A stretch of 64,000 nucleotides of DNA. Origin: GCA-2733415 sp965178635 (GTDB taxonomy: Bacteria > Bacteroidota > Bacteroidia > Flavobacteriales > Flavobacteriaceae). A program made the translations under genes and the position numbers. The stretch covers positions 186,001 through 250,000 of the forward strand of contig CBCXVT010000030.1 in NCBI GenBank assembly GCA_965178635.1, in the 5' to 3' direction. This document shows positions 17,318 to 25,517 of this stretch, in pieces (positions within the stretch are counted from its first letter, which is position 1; each line of letters starts with the position of its first letter). The notes below the pieces were generated by a model, which saw only the letters and a list, made by a program, of their open reading frames with translations, did no database searches and was not told the origin of the DNA.

Positions 17318-18026
17318 AATTGATGAAAAACCCTCTAGTTTGCATGCTACTAATGTTACTAGTCCAAGGGCTATTTGGGTTGTCGTCATCTATTAACTCA
17401 TCACCAGTTGCAAAAACACCTCTAATTGACGGGGTAAATTTAAAGTAAGGTAAGTAGAAATCTATTCCAAAACCCAATTCTAAAAAAGTTGGATTTGCGG
17501 CCATTCTAAACTTCCCAGACGAATTGTCATCTATGCTTTTTTCATTACTTGATAAGTTTAAAGCCATTGAAGCCCCTCCTAATAAAAAAGGTTTAAAGTT
17601 ATTAACGCGTTTTGTGCTTATTTTTAGTAAAAGCGGTAGGTACACATAGGTAGATTTTATTTCACGCTCATAATTTGCAACACTCGAAAAATCAACATCC
17701 GGTGTGGTGTAAGTTTCAGGGTAAGTTAAAGTTCGTGTTGAAAAGCTTAAGCCTGGTTCAAAACGTAAGTCGAAATGGTTTGATAAACGTAAATTTCCAA
17801 TTAAGCCTACATTAAATCCAGTCTCTGGTTTTACAACAATATCTTTATGGTTATTTGTGCTGTATTGAAATTTGAAATCTAAACTATTAAACCCTAAATA
17901 ATAACCGTATGTCAGTGTTTTTTGATCCCAATTTTCTCTATTACGGATACGTTCTTTGCTAAACAATTGTGCAAGAGATGATTGAGTTAAGCTTAATAGA
18001 ATTATAAAAGTGACTAGTTTTTTCAT
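17304..18026 (-). CDS. porT: PorT-family outer-membrane protein of type IX secretion
   Basis: Outer-membrane beta-barrel protein of 240 residues, resembling PorT (SprT in Flavobacterium), needed for type IX secretion and gliding. A signal peptide ends near SLAQ (residue 19). The mature part begins with the basic FSKERIRNRENWDQK, then strands such as YGYYLGFNSLDFKFQY, NVGLIGNLRLSNHFDLRFEPGLSF and YLPLLLKISTKRVNNFKPFLLGGASM, ending in an aromatic-terminated strand (GFFINFTVQ). It follows ubiE by 12 bases, an arrangement I recall from other flavobacteria, which supports porT over a generic barrel. Confidence 0.85.
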   Translation of the reverse strand: MKKLVTFIILLSLTQSSLAQLFSKERIRNRENWDQKTLTYGYYLGFNSLDFKFQYSTNNHKDIVVKPETGFNVGLIGNLRLSNHFDLRFEPGLSFSTRTLTYPETYTTPDVDFSSVANYEREIKSTYVYLPLLLKISTKRVNNFKPFLLGGASMALNLSSNEKSIDDNSSGKFRMAANPTFLELGFGIDFYLPYFKFTPSIRGVFATGDELIDDDNPNSPWTSNISSMQTRGFFINFTVQ

Positions 18027-18038
18027 TGAATAATTAGT

Positions 18039-18773
18039 TTACTGCTTGCTTGACGTATAAATAGATGCCACTCCAAAAGTTTGTGGATGATTTGTAACAT
18101 CTATAAACCCAACTTTTCTTAAAATATTGTTTAGTTTTTCTCCATATGGAAAATTCGCAGCTGATTCAGATAGATATCCGTAAGCTTTTTTGTCACGTGA
18201 AAACAGTTTTCCTATTAACGGGAGTAAAATGTTTGAATGAAATTGATAGCCTTGTTTAAAAGGAAATTTTGTTGGTACAGATGTTTCTAAAATAACAAAT
18301 TTACCTTGAGGTCTTAAAACACGTAAGATTTCTGATAAACCAGTTTCTAATGTTTCAAAATTTCTTACACCAAAAGAAACAGTTATAGCGTCAAAAGAAT
18401 TGTCTTCAAAAGGTAGTTTCTCAGAGTCTCCAATAACTAAGTTTATTCTGTTGTCCAAGCCCTTATCTGCTACTTTTTGTTTTCCAACGTTAAGCATACC
18501 CTCAGAAATGTCTAAACCGGTAATTGTTGCATTTTCAATGTTTTCAGCAAACATAATTGCTAAGTCGCCTGTTCCGGTGGCAATATCTAAAATGTTATTG
18601 GGAGAAATACTGCCAACAATTTGTGTCACTTTTTTTCTCCACTTTTGATCAATTCCAAAAGAAATAACTCTGTTTAATCCATCATATTCTTTAGATATGT
18701 TGTCAAACATTTTAGTTACTTGTTCTTTTTTACCAAGGTCAGAGTTTTTATAAGGCGTCACATTTTTAGACAT
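18039..18773 (-). CDS. ubiE: Demethylmenaquinone methyltransferase UbiE/MenG
   Basis: SAM-dependent C-methyltransferase for the last step of menaquinone synthesis, the respiratory quinone of this phylum. 244 residues, full length. Marks are MFDNISKEYDGLNRVISFGID at the start, LDIATGTGDLAIMF (SAM motif I), GLDISEGMLNVGKQK, FDAITVSFGVRNF and ILETSVPTKFPFKQGY. The end of the family (PQTFGVASIYTSSKQ) is present. It is first in a two-gene unit with porT. Its product quinone is the likely electron acceptor for the Nqr complex encoded 12 kb away. Confidence 0.96.
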   Translation of the reverse strand: MSKNVTPYKNSDLGKKEQVTKMFDNISKEYDGLNRVISFGIDQKWRKKVTQIVGSISPNNILDIATGTGDLAIMFAENIENATITGLDISEGMLNVGKQKVADKGLDNRINLVIGDSEKLPFEDNSFDAITVSFGVRNFETLETGLSEILRVLRPQGKFVILETSVPTKFPFKQGYQFHSNILLPLIGKLFSRDKKAYGYLSESAANFPYGEKLNNILRKVGFIDVTNHPQTFGVASIYTSSKQ

Positions 18774-18862
18774 GCTATGAAAATTTTTTGCGAAAATACA
18801 ATTAAAAATTTGCTTACACCAAAGTATTAAATGGATTAAACTACTGAAAGTTATCTTTTAAT

Positions 18863-18894
18863 TTGAATTTTGAGTGAAAATAAATTTATCTTTG
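18863..18894 (+). promoter_or_regulatory. Promoter of trkA-trkH
   Basis: TTG (18863-18865), 21-base spacer, TATCTTTG (18887-18894), good match to the Bacteroidota pattern. It leaves a leader of about 65 bases, in which GGTGTAA (18924-18930) and TTATACC (18936-18942) can form a small hairpin. Confidence 0.65.
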
Positions 18895-18965
18895 TAAAGT
18901 TGTTTACTAACTAAATAACAAGGGTGTAAGCTTTTATACCTAATCCCAAGATAAAATAAATACTG

Positions 18966-20315
18966 ATGAAAATAATAATTGCTGGAGCAGGAGAAGTAGG
19001 GTTTCACTTAGCGAAACTATTGTCTTTTGAAGCACAGGATATCACACTAATTGACTGTAAAAGAGATAATTTGTCTTATGCAGATAACCACTTAGATATT
19101 AGAGTCATAAAAGGTGATGCAACTTCTTTGGCAATTTTAAAAGATGCCAATGTAGCCTCTACAGACCTGTTGATTGCTGTAACATCTTCAGAAACAACAA
19201 ATATTACAGTATGTGTTTTGGCAAAACAATTGGGTGTTAAAAAAACAATTGCTCGTATTTCAAATACAGAATTTATTAGGCATAAAGAAGAAATGCAATT
19301 TGCTAAATTAGGTATTGATGAGCTGATTTCCCCTGAATCTTTAGCAGCTGCAGAAATAGAATCACTTTTAAATGAATCGGCTTTTAATGAGCGCTTTGAG
19401 TTTGAAGATGGAAAATTAACGATGCTAGGGCTAAATTTATCGCGTAATGCATCGTTTGTAGGAAAAACGGTGCGAGAAGCAGCAGAAATATTACCAGAAA
19501 TTCATTTTGTGCCCATAGCAATACAACGTTTCGGAACTCAGTATACAGTTATTCCTCGTGGCGACACCATATTTAAAGAAAATGATCAAGTGTATTTTGT
19601 TACTTCTACTGGTGGGGTAGATGAATTGTATAGGCTCTCTGGAAAAGTGAAAGAATCAATTAAAGATGTGATGATTCTTGGAGGGAGTAGAATAGGTCAA
19701 AAAACAGCTAAAAACTTATGCAACCATAAGTTTAAGGTAAAATTGATAGAAAAAAATAAAGAGAGGGCTTTTGATTTAGCTGATGAACTTTCAAAAGCAT
19801 TGATTATTAACGGCGATGGACGAAATGTTGAATTACTTGAAGAAGAAAGTATTGAAGATATGGATGCTTTTGTAGCTGTTACAGGAAATTCCGAAACTAA
19901 TATCATGTCCTGTTTAATGGCTAAATCTAAAGGAGTTAAGAAAACAGTAGCTTTAGTAGAAAATATAGATTATTTCCAGTTATCACAATCTATAGGAGTA
20001 GATACCTTGGTAAATAAAAAACTAATTGCTGCAAATGCTATTTTTAGATATATCAGAAAAGGAGAAGTTGTAGCTCTAACACAATTGAATAACTTGAATG
20101 CTGAATTAATGGAGTTTGAAGTTAAAGAAAGCTCTAAGGTTTGCGGTAAGTTTATAAAAGATTTAGATTTTCCAAGATCAGCTATTATTGGTGGGATTAT
20201 AAGAGATGAAGAAGGGTTGATTGCTCTAGGGAACTTTAAAATTCAAGCCAAAGATAAAGTTGTTGTGTGTTGCTTGCCGAGAGCAATTTCTAAGGTTGAA
20301 AATTTATTTTTATAA
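18966..20315 (+). CDS. trkA: Trk potassium uptake protein TrkA
   Basis: Cytoplasmic NAD-binding gating ring of the Trk/Ktr potassium channel. 449 residues with two RCK units in tandem: the first begins IIIAGAGEVGFHLAKLL (residues 3-19, GxGxxG), with the acidic Asp of LIDCKRD; the second begins VMILGGSRIGQKTAKNL near residue 237. Each RCK_N is followed by an RCK_C domain (near 140-225 and 370-449). It is directly followed by trkH (16-base gap), its membrane partner. Confidence 0.96.
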   Translation: MKIIIAGAGEVGFHLAKLLSFEAQDITLIDCKRDNLSYADNHLDIRVIKGDATSLAILKDANVASTDLLIAVTSSETTNITVCVLAKQLGVKKTIARISNTEFIRHKEEMQFAKLGIDELISPESLAAAEIESLLNESAFNERFEFEDGKLTMLGLNLSRNASFVGKTVREAAEILPEIHFVPIAIQRFGTQYTVIPRGDTIFKENDQVYFVTSTGGVDELYRLSGKVKESIKDVMILGGSRIGQKTAKNLCNHKFKVKLIEKNKERAFDLADELSKALIINGDGRNVELLEEESIEDMDAFVAVTGNSETNIMSCLMAKSKGVKKTVALVENIDYFQLSQSIGVDTLVNKKLIAANAIFRYIRKGEVVALTQLNNLNAELMEFEVKESSKVCGKFIKDLDFPRSAIIGGIIRDEEGLIALGNFKIQAKDKVVVCCLPRAISKVENLFL

Positions 20316-20331
20316 TTGATTCATAGAATTT

Positions 20332-21825
20332 GTGAAAAAACTTAATACAAAAATCATTATTCATATTATGGGGCTAGTGCTGCTATTTAATGGTGGTTTT
20401 ATGCTTATTGCTGCACTTGTAAGTTTTCTGTATGACGATGGAGTAACACTCGATATTTTGTTAGCAGGATTAACAACCTTTGCTATTGGTGGAACATTGA
20501 TGTTTATCACTAAAACACATAAAAAAGAATTAAAGAAAAGAGAAGGGTATATAGTGGTAACATTCGGGTGGTTGTTATTAGCGTTTTCTGGAACGTTACC
20601 TTATCTATATACACAAGCAATACCGGGTTTTACAGATGCGTTTTTTGAAACCATGTCGGGTTATACAACTACTGGGGCTTCAATATTAAGCGATATAGAA
20701 ATTGTTCCGAAAGGGGTTTTGTTTTGGAGGAGTATGACACACTGGATTGGAGGTATGGGTATTATTGTTCTTGCAGTTGCAATTTTACCTCTATTAGGTA
20801 TTGGAGGAATGCAGTTGTTTGCAGCTGAAGCTCCAGGGCCAAGTGCCGATAAATTACATCCAAGAATAACAGATACAGCAAAACGATTATGGTTGATTTA
20901 TTTCGGATATACTGTTGCTGAAACAATTTTATTAAAGTTAGCTGGAATGACGTTTTTTGATGCAATGAACCATTCAATGGCAACCTTGTCTACTGGAGGT
21001 TTTTCTACAAAAAATTCTTCTGTAGCGTATTGGAATGATACACCAAGTATACAGTATATTATTACATTCTTTATGTTTTTAGCAGGAACAAATTTCGTTT
21101 TGAGCTATTTTGCTTTTAAAGGAAAAGTTCAAAAAGTGATAAAAGATGAAGAGTTTAAATTCTACGGGATTTTTACAGTTTTGTTTTCAATAATGTGTGC
21201 GTTAGTGATTTTTAATAATGCAGATGTGCCAGTATCAGATTATCATCCACAAGTTTTAGGTGGGTTTGAAAGTTCATTTCGTCACGCCATATTTCAAGTC
21301 GTTTCTGTAGTGACTACAACGGGTTTTGTTACAGCTGATTTTAGTGGTTGGACTCCGTTCTTATCGGTTTTCTTTTTCGGATTAATGTTTGTTGGAGGAT
21401 CGGCTGGGTCTACTTCTGGGGGTGTAAAAGTTGTCAGACATTTAGTAATGATTAAAAATGGACTATTAGAGTTTAAACGTACTTTGCATCCTAATGCTGT
21501 TATACCAGTGCGTTATAATTCAAAAGCAGTTTCTAAAGAAATTGTATTTAATGTATTAGCGTTTTTTATATTATTTATGTTGCTATTTATAATAGGAGCT
21601 TTAGGATTAGGTCTTCTAGGTTTAGATTTTGAAACAGCTATTGGTGGGGCGGTGTCTAGTTTAGGGAATGTTGGGCCTGCCTTTGGAAGTCTTAATCCGT
21701 TAGCTAATTTTGGTCACTTGCCTGCATTAGCCAAATGGTGGTGTGCATTCTTAATGTTATTAGGGAGATTAGAACTGTTTACTGTATTGATTGTATTTAC
21801 GCCATTCTTTTGGAGAAATAGATAA
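20332..21825 (+). CDS. trkH: Trk potassium channel subunit TrkH
   Basis: Pore-forming subunit of the Trk potassium transporter, 497 residues, multipass. Repeated selectivity-filter-type stretches are visible: SGYTTTGASI, TLSTGGFSTKN, SVVTTTGFVTADF and SSLGNVGPAFG, as in the four-repeat architecture of the family. MTHWIGGMGIIVLAVAILP and GGSAGSTSGGVKVVRH are further TrkH marks. The start is GTG at 20332-20334, giving a normal KKLNTK N-terminus before the first helix. It is the second gene of the trkA-trkH unit. Confidence 0.96.
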   Translation: MKKLNTKIIIHIMGLVLLFNGGFMLIAALVSFLYDDGVTLDILLAGLTTFAIGGTLMFITKTHKKELKKREGYIVVTFGWLLLAFSGTLPYLYTQAIPGFTDAFFETMSGYTTTGASILSDIEIVPKGVLFWRSMTHWIGGMGIIVLAVAILPLLGIGGMQLFAAEAPGPSADKLHPRITDTAKRLWLIYFGYTVAETILLKLAGMTFFDAMNHSMATLSTGGFSTKNSSVAYWNDTPSIQYIITFFMFLAGTNFVLSYFAFKGKVQKVIKDEEFKFYGIFTVLFSIMCALVIFNNADVPVSDYHPQVLGGFESSFRHAIFQVVSVVTTTGFVTADFSGWTPFLSVFFFGLMFVGGSAGSTSGGVKVVRHLVMIKNGLLEFKRTLHPNAVIPVRYNSKAVSKEIVFNVLAFFILFMLLFIIGALGLGLLGLDFETAIGGAVSSLGNVGPAFGSLNPLANFGHLPALAKWWCAFLMLLGRLELFTVLIVFTPFFWRNR

Positions 21826-21845
21826 AAGAAATAATTTTGGAGATG

Positions 21846-22298
21846 TTACCTGAGTTGTCTTATCCCTTCATAAGCTACAATACCAACAGCATTGGCTAAG
21901 TTAATACTTCTGATATTATCACTAAACAACGGAATTTTGTATAGTTTGTTAGTGTGTATTTCAGTAATGCTTTTTGGTAAGCCTTTTGATTCTTTTCCGA
22001 AGACTAAAAACAACTCATCTTTATAGTCAATATCCCAATAGTCTTGCGTACCATGGCTTGATAAAAATGCCATCTCTTTGTCTTTATGAGTTTCAAAGAA
22101 CTCATCGATACTCTCGTATGTGAACAAGTTAATGTGTTTCCAATAATCAAGTCCAGCGCGTTTTAATCTTGAGTCACTAATTTCAAATCCGAATGGTTTT
22201 ACTAAATGTAAGTTTGAGCCTGATGCTAAACATAAACGGCCAATGTTTCCTGTATTGTTAGGAATTTCTGGTTCAATTAAAACGATGTTGTATCCCAT
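21846..22298 (-). CDS. trmL: tRNA (cytidine/uridine(34)-2'-O)-methyltransferase TrmL
   Basis: SPOUT methyltransferase that methylates the wobble ribose of tRNA-Leu. About 150 residues, the minimal knotted domain without an RNA-binding extension, as expected for TrmL. Motifs are IVLIEPEIPNNTGNIGRLCLA at the start, HLVKPFGF, LVFGKESKGLP and IPLFSDNIRSINLANAVGIVAYE. I start at the ATG at 22298; an in-frame TTG three codons upstream is less likely. It is convergent with trkH (20-base gap). Confidence 0.93.
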   Translation of the reverse strand: MGYNIVLIEPEIPNNTGNIGRLCLASGSNLHLVKPFGFEISDSRLKRAGLDYWKHINLFTYESIDEFFETHKDKEMAFLSSHGTQDYWDIDYKDELFLVFGKESKGLPKSITEIHTNKLYKIPLFSDNIRSINLANAVGIVAYEGIRQLR

Positions 22299-22313
22299 TA
22301 TTTTCAAGATATT

Positions 22314-22344
22314 AAAAACCTCACAACTGGGTGTAGTAGTGAGG
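22314..22344 (-). terminator. Terminator of the aminotransferase gene
   Basis: CCTCAC (22319-22324) and GTGAGG (22339-22344) with an A-run at 22314-22318 that gives U residues in the minus direction; 27 bases past the aminotransferase stop. Confidence 0.65.
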
Positions 22345-22370
22345 TCGTTTATTAAGGTTAGAAAAGGTTG

Positions 22371-23555
22371 TTAACTCAAAGCTCTTTTGATTCTTGCTAA
22401 AGCTTCTCTTAATTGTGTTTCACTTGCAGCATAAGAAATTCTAATGCAATTTGGAGCGCCAAATGCATCACCAGTTACGGTAGCTACATGAGCTTCTTCT
22501 AAAATATACAAAGCAAAATCTGAAGCGTTATTAATTAAAGTACCATTGATAGTTTTTCCGAAGAATGAAGACACATCTGGGAATACGTAAAAAGCGCCGT
22601 TCGGTGTATTTGTTTTAATGCCATCAATATCATTTAATAATCCAATAACAATATCACGTCTCGATTTAAATTCGTCAACCATGTATTGAATTTTACTCAC
22701 AGGGGCATCTAATGCTGCAATAGTAGCACGTTGTGCAATACAGTTAGTTCCTGATGTGATTTGACCTTGCATTTTTGTGCAGGCTTTAGCAATCCATTCT
22801 GGTGCGCCAATATAACCAACACGCCAGCCAGTCATTGCAAATGCTTTGGCAACACCGTTAATAGTTATTGTTCTGTCGTATAAAGAAGTTATTCGTGCGA
22901 GACTAAAATTCTCGCCTTCGTAGTTGATGTGCTCATAGATTTCATCTGAAATTATAAAAATGTTCGGATGTTGTTCAAGAACCTTTGCTAATGCTAAATA
23001 TTCTTCTTCTGTGTATTTAGCACCACTTGGATTATTTGGCGAATTGAAAAATATAAGTTTCGTTTTTGGTGTAATTGCAGCCTCTAATTGTTGAGGAGTA
23101 ATTTTGAAATCTGTCTCAATAGAGGATGGGATTTCTTTGTATGTTGCTTCTGCAAGTGTTGCAATTGCTGAGTAACTTACCCAGTATGGCGCAGGTAATA
23201 ACACTTCGTCGCCTGGATTCAATAATACCATGGCTACGTTCGCAATAGATTGCTTCGCTCCTGTAGATACTACTATTTGATTTGGCGTATAATCTAGATT
23301 GTTATCACGTTTAAATTTTCTGCAAATGGCTTCTTTTAAATCTTGATATCCATCAACAGGTGTATAAGAATTATAATTATCATTTATGGCTTGAATTGCG
23401 GCATCTTTAATGAAATCGGGTGTGTTAAAGTCAGGTTCACCCAAACTTAATCCGATAATATCTTTTCCTTCGGCACGTAATTCTCTGGTTTTCGCTGCCA
23501 TTGCTAAAGTTTGCGAAATTGGCAAACTGTTAATTCTGTCTGAAAGTAAATTCAT
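22371..23555 (-). CDS. Class I/II pyridoxal-phosphate aminotransferase, aspartate type
   Basis: PLP enzyme exchanging amino groups between aspartate or similar amino acids and 2-oxoglutarate, cytoplasmic. 394 residues. Seen: ISQTLAMAAKTRELRAEG and LSLGEPDFNTPDFI (substrate domain, typical of the aspartate aminotransferase Ib subgroup), FFNSPNNPSGAKY, IISDEIYEH (Asp and Tyr contacting PLP), NGVAKAFAMTGWRVGYIG with the Schiff-base Lys, and the Arg region NCIRISYAAS. Substrate range is inferred from subgroup only. Single-gene unit with its own terminator. Confidence 0.93.
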   Translation of the reverse strand: MNLLSDRINSLPISQTLAMAAKTRELRAEGKDIIGLSLGEPDFNTPDFIKDAAIQAINDNYNSYTPVDGYQDLKEAICRKFKRDNNLDYTPNQIVVSTGAKQSIANVAMVLLNPGDEVLLPAPYWVSYSAIATLAEATYKEIPSSIETDFKITPQQLEAAITPKTKLIFFNSPNNPSGAKYTEEEYLALAKVLEQHPNIFIISDEIYEHINYEGENFSLARITSLYDRTITINGVAKAFAMTGWRVGYIGAPEWIAKACTKMQGQITSGTNCIAQRATIAALDAPVSKIQYMVDEFKSRRDIVIGLLNDIDGIKTNTPNGAFYVFPDVSSFFGKTINGTLINNASDFALYILEEAHVATVTGDAFGAPNCIRISYAASETQLREALARIKRALS

Positions 23556-23572
23556 AGGTTAGTTTTTATAAA

Positions 23573-23613
23573 AAATAAAATCCATGAAGAGTGTGTCAAC
23601 ATGGATTTTTAAA
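23573..23613. terminator. Terminator of the desaturase gene
   Basis: AAAATCCATG (23577-23586) pairs with CATGGATTTTT (23600-23610) around a 13-base loop, with T/A tails on both sides. In the minus direction it is 7 bases past the desaturase stop. Confidence 0.75.
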
Positions 23614-23619
23614 ATGTCA

Positions 23620-24711
23620 TTATGCAATGCTTGGTTTTCGGCCTAAAATATCTAATTGGTTGTAGTGCTCAACTATGGCGCGTCCCATTGTTTTGTATTC
23701 ATTGTAAGGTAAGCTAAATTCTGTAGCCGTTTCTTTTACAATTTTAGCAATTTTTTTATAATGAACATGACTAATATTAGAATACAAATGGTGTTCTACT
23801 TGATGATTTAAACCGCCAGTATAAAAGCCAACTAGCCAGTTTTTAGGAGCAAAATTAGATGTTGTAAACAATTGGTGTATCGCCCAAGTGTTTTTCATGT
23901 TACCTTGCTCGTCGGGTAATGGAGTTTCTGTGTTTGGCATTACATGTGCTAATTGAAAAATTACACTTAAGATGATTCCTGCTGTGTAATGCATAACTAA
24001 AAAACCGATTAATACCTGCCACCATGCAAAGCCTAAAGCTAATGGTAAAACAACCCATAGAGAATAATATACAATTTTACTGATAATTAATTTAGTCCAT
24101 TGTGTTGCTGCACTTGGTGCTTTACCGTAAGATAATTTACGTTTTAGGTATTTGTAAGTTTGAATAAAATCTGTTGTAATTGCCCAGTTTAACGTTAATA
24201 GTCCGTATAGAGCAAATGAATAGTATTTTTGATATTGGTGAATTTTTAACCATTTAGAATGTTTAGAAAAGCGAATAATTCTACCAGCATCAATATCTTC
24301 ATCGTGCCCTTCAATATTTGTGTATGTATGATGTAGTACATTATGTTGTACTTGCCAGTTGTAAACATTTCCTGCAAGAATATAAATACTACTTCCCATT
24401 AATTTGTTGACCCATTTTTTGCTTGAAAAAGCGTCATGGTTAGCGTCATGCATAACATTCATTCCAACGCCAGCCATACCAATACCGATAACGACAACAA
24501 ATAGGAGCTGTGCCCAACCTGGTAAATCTAGTGTTAATATTAATGCTAGTGGTGCTAAGAATAAGGTGAACATTACTATAGTTTTAAGGTATAGTTTCCA
24601 GTTTCCTGTTTTTTTAATGTTGTTTTCTTTAAAGTATGTATTTACCCTTTTGTTTAGGGTTTTAAAAAACTTTGCGGAATCAACTCGTGAAAATTTTATA
24701 GTAGGATTCAT
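23620..24711 (-). CDS. Membrane fatty-acid (acyl-CoA/acyl-lipid) desaturase
   Basis: Di-iron membrane desaturase, 363 residues. The three histidine boxes are complete: HDANHD at 88-93, HNVLHH at 123-128 and HQVEHH at 303-308. The Gln in the third box instead of the first His is typical of front-end and linoleoyl-CoA-type desaturases; no cytochrome b5 domain is fused. Hydrophobic pairs near 43-63, 68-88, 165-183 and 215-255 give the usual four-helix topology. It probably adjusts membrane-lipid unsaturation; regiospecificity cannot be read here. It diverges from rsmG. Confidence 0.93.
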   Translation of the reverse strand: MNPTIKFSRVDSAKFFKTLNKRVNTYFKENNIKKTGNWKLYLKTIVMFTLFLAPLALILTLDLPGWAQLLFVVVIGIGMAGVGMNVMHDANHDAFSSKKWVNKLMGSSIYILAGNVYNWQVQHNVLHHTYTNIEGHDEDIDAGRIIRFSKHSKWLKIHQYQKYYSFALYGLLTLNWAITTDFIQTYKYLKRKLSYGKAPSAATQWTKLIISKIVYYSLWVVLPLALGFAWWQVLIGFLVMHYTAGIILSVIFQLAHVMPNTETPLPDEQGNMKNTWAIHQLFTTSNFAPKNWLVGFYTGGLNHQVEHHLYSNISHVHYKKIAKIVKETATEFSLPYNEYKTMGRAIVEHYNQLDILGRKPSIA

Positions 24712-24750
24712 TTGTGTTGAATTTTTTTGGGTTTACTTAAATTTCTATTA

Positions 24751-24822
24751 CAAATTTATCAATATTAATTACTTAATTGCTTTTTTAACAGTAAGAATTA
24801 CTAAAATTATTAACTATTTTTG
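24751..24822. promoter_or_regulatory. Divergent promoter region, desaturase / rsmG
   Basis: Holds TAAATTTG on the minus strand (24751-24758), 40 bases before the desaturase start, and TATTTTTG on the plus strand (24815-24822), 19 bases before rsmG. Both fit the -7 pattern; TTG boxes at good spacing are not evident. Confidence 0.45.
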
Positions 24823-24840
24823 CAGACAAATAGTATTTAG

Positions 24841-25470
24841 ATGGATGAAATTTTAAAATATTTTCCTGATTTATCTCAAAAGCAAATTGAGCAGTTCGGT
24901 AAATTAGAAGTGTTATATAAAGACTGGAATAGTAAAATTAATGTGATATCAAGAAAAGATATTGACGAGCTATATACAAAGCATGTACTACATTCCTTGG
25001 GGATTGCTAAAGTGATTGATTTTAAGCCTGGAAGTTCAATTTTAGATGTTGGAACCGGAGGTGGTTTTCCTGGTATTCCTCTTGCTATTTTATGTCCAGA
25101 AGTTGATTTTTATTTGATTGATATTATAGCAAAGAAAATAAAAGTAGTTAATGCTGTTGTTGAAGGTTTGGGTTTAGAAAATGTTAAAGCTGAACAAATG
25201 CGTGCTGCTAATGTTGATGAACGATTTGATTTTGTTGTCAGTCGAGCTGTAACTAACATGACGGATTTTGTGGGGTGGGTACGTAAAAAAGTAAAAAAAG
25301 ATAGTAACCACGATATTAGAAATGGTATACTGTATTTAAAAGGAGGAGATTTAACAGAAGAACTAGCCTTGTTTACAAGCGCTCAACAAACAAATTTATC
25401 AAGCTATTTTAAAGAAGAGTTTTTTGAAACAAAAAAAGTAGTCTATTTGCCAATAAAATATAAACCATAA
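24841..25470 (+). CDS. rsmG: 16S rRNA (guanine(527)-N7)-methyltransferase RsmG
   Basis: Methylates G527 of 16S rRNA in the decoding region (GidB). 209 residues, usual length. Seen: LYKDWNSKINVISRKD and YTKHVLHSLG near the N-terminus, SAM motif ILDVGTGGGFPGIPLAI, LIDIIAKKIKVVNAVVEGLGL, and VVSRAVTNMTDFVGWV with the family's conserved Arg. It ends 1 base before a strong bidirectional terminator. Loss of this enzyme gives low-level streptomycin resistance in other bacteria. Confidence 0.96.
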   Translation: MDEILKYFPDLSQKQIEQFGKLEVLYKDWNSKINVISRKDIDELYTKHVLHSLGIAKVIDFKPGSSILDVGTGGGFPGIPLAILCPEVDFYLIDIIAKKIKVVNAVVEGLGLENVKAEQMRAANVDERFDFVVSRAVTNMTDFVGWVRKKVKKDSNHDIRNGILYLKGGDLTEELALFTSAQQTNLSSYFKEEFFETKKVVYLPIKYKP

Positions 25471-25502
25471 AAAAAGCGCTATCATCAGATAGCGCTTTTT
25501 TT
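25471..25502. terminator. Bidirectional terminator rsmG / pruA
   Basis: AGCGCTATC (25475-25483) pairs perfectly with GATAGCGCT (25488-25496) around a 4-base loop, A-run before and T-run after. It sits between convergent rsmG and pruA. Confidence 0.92.
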
Positions 25503-25517
25503 ATATAATAAAATGAA

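Noticed and set aside
18895..18965. Possible riboswitch in the trkA leader
   Set aside because: Only one weak hairpin and no recognisable aptamer such as the c-di-AMP ydaO fold; the leader is too short.
24404..24856. Plus-strand open frame of 150 codons across the desaturase start
   Set aside because: It is antisense to the desaturase for most of its length and then runs through the promoter region into rsmG; product looks like a translation of complement sequence.
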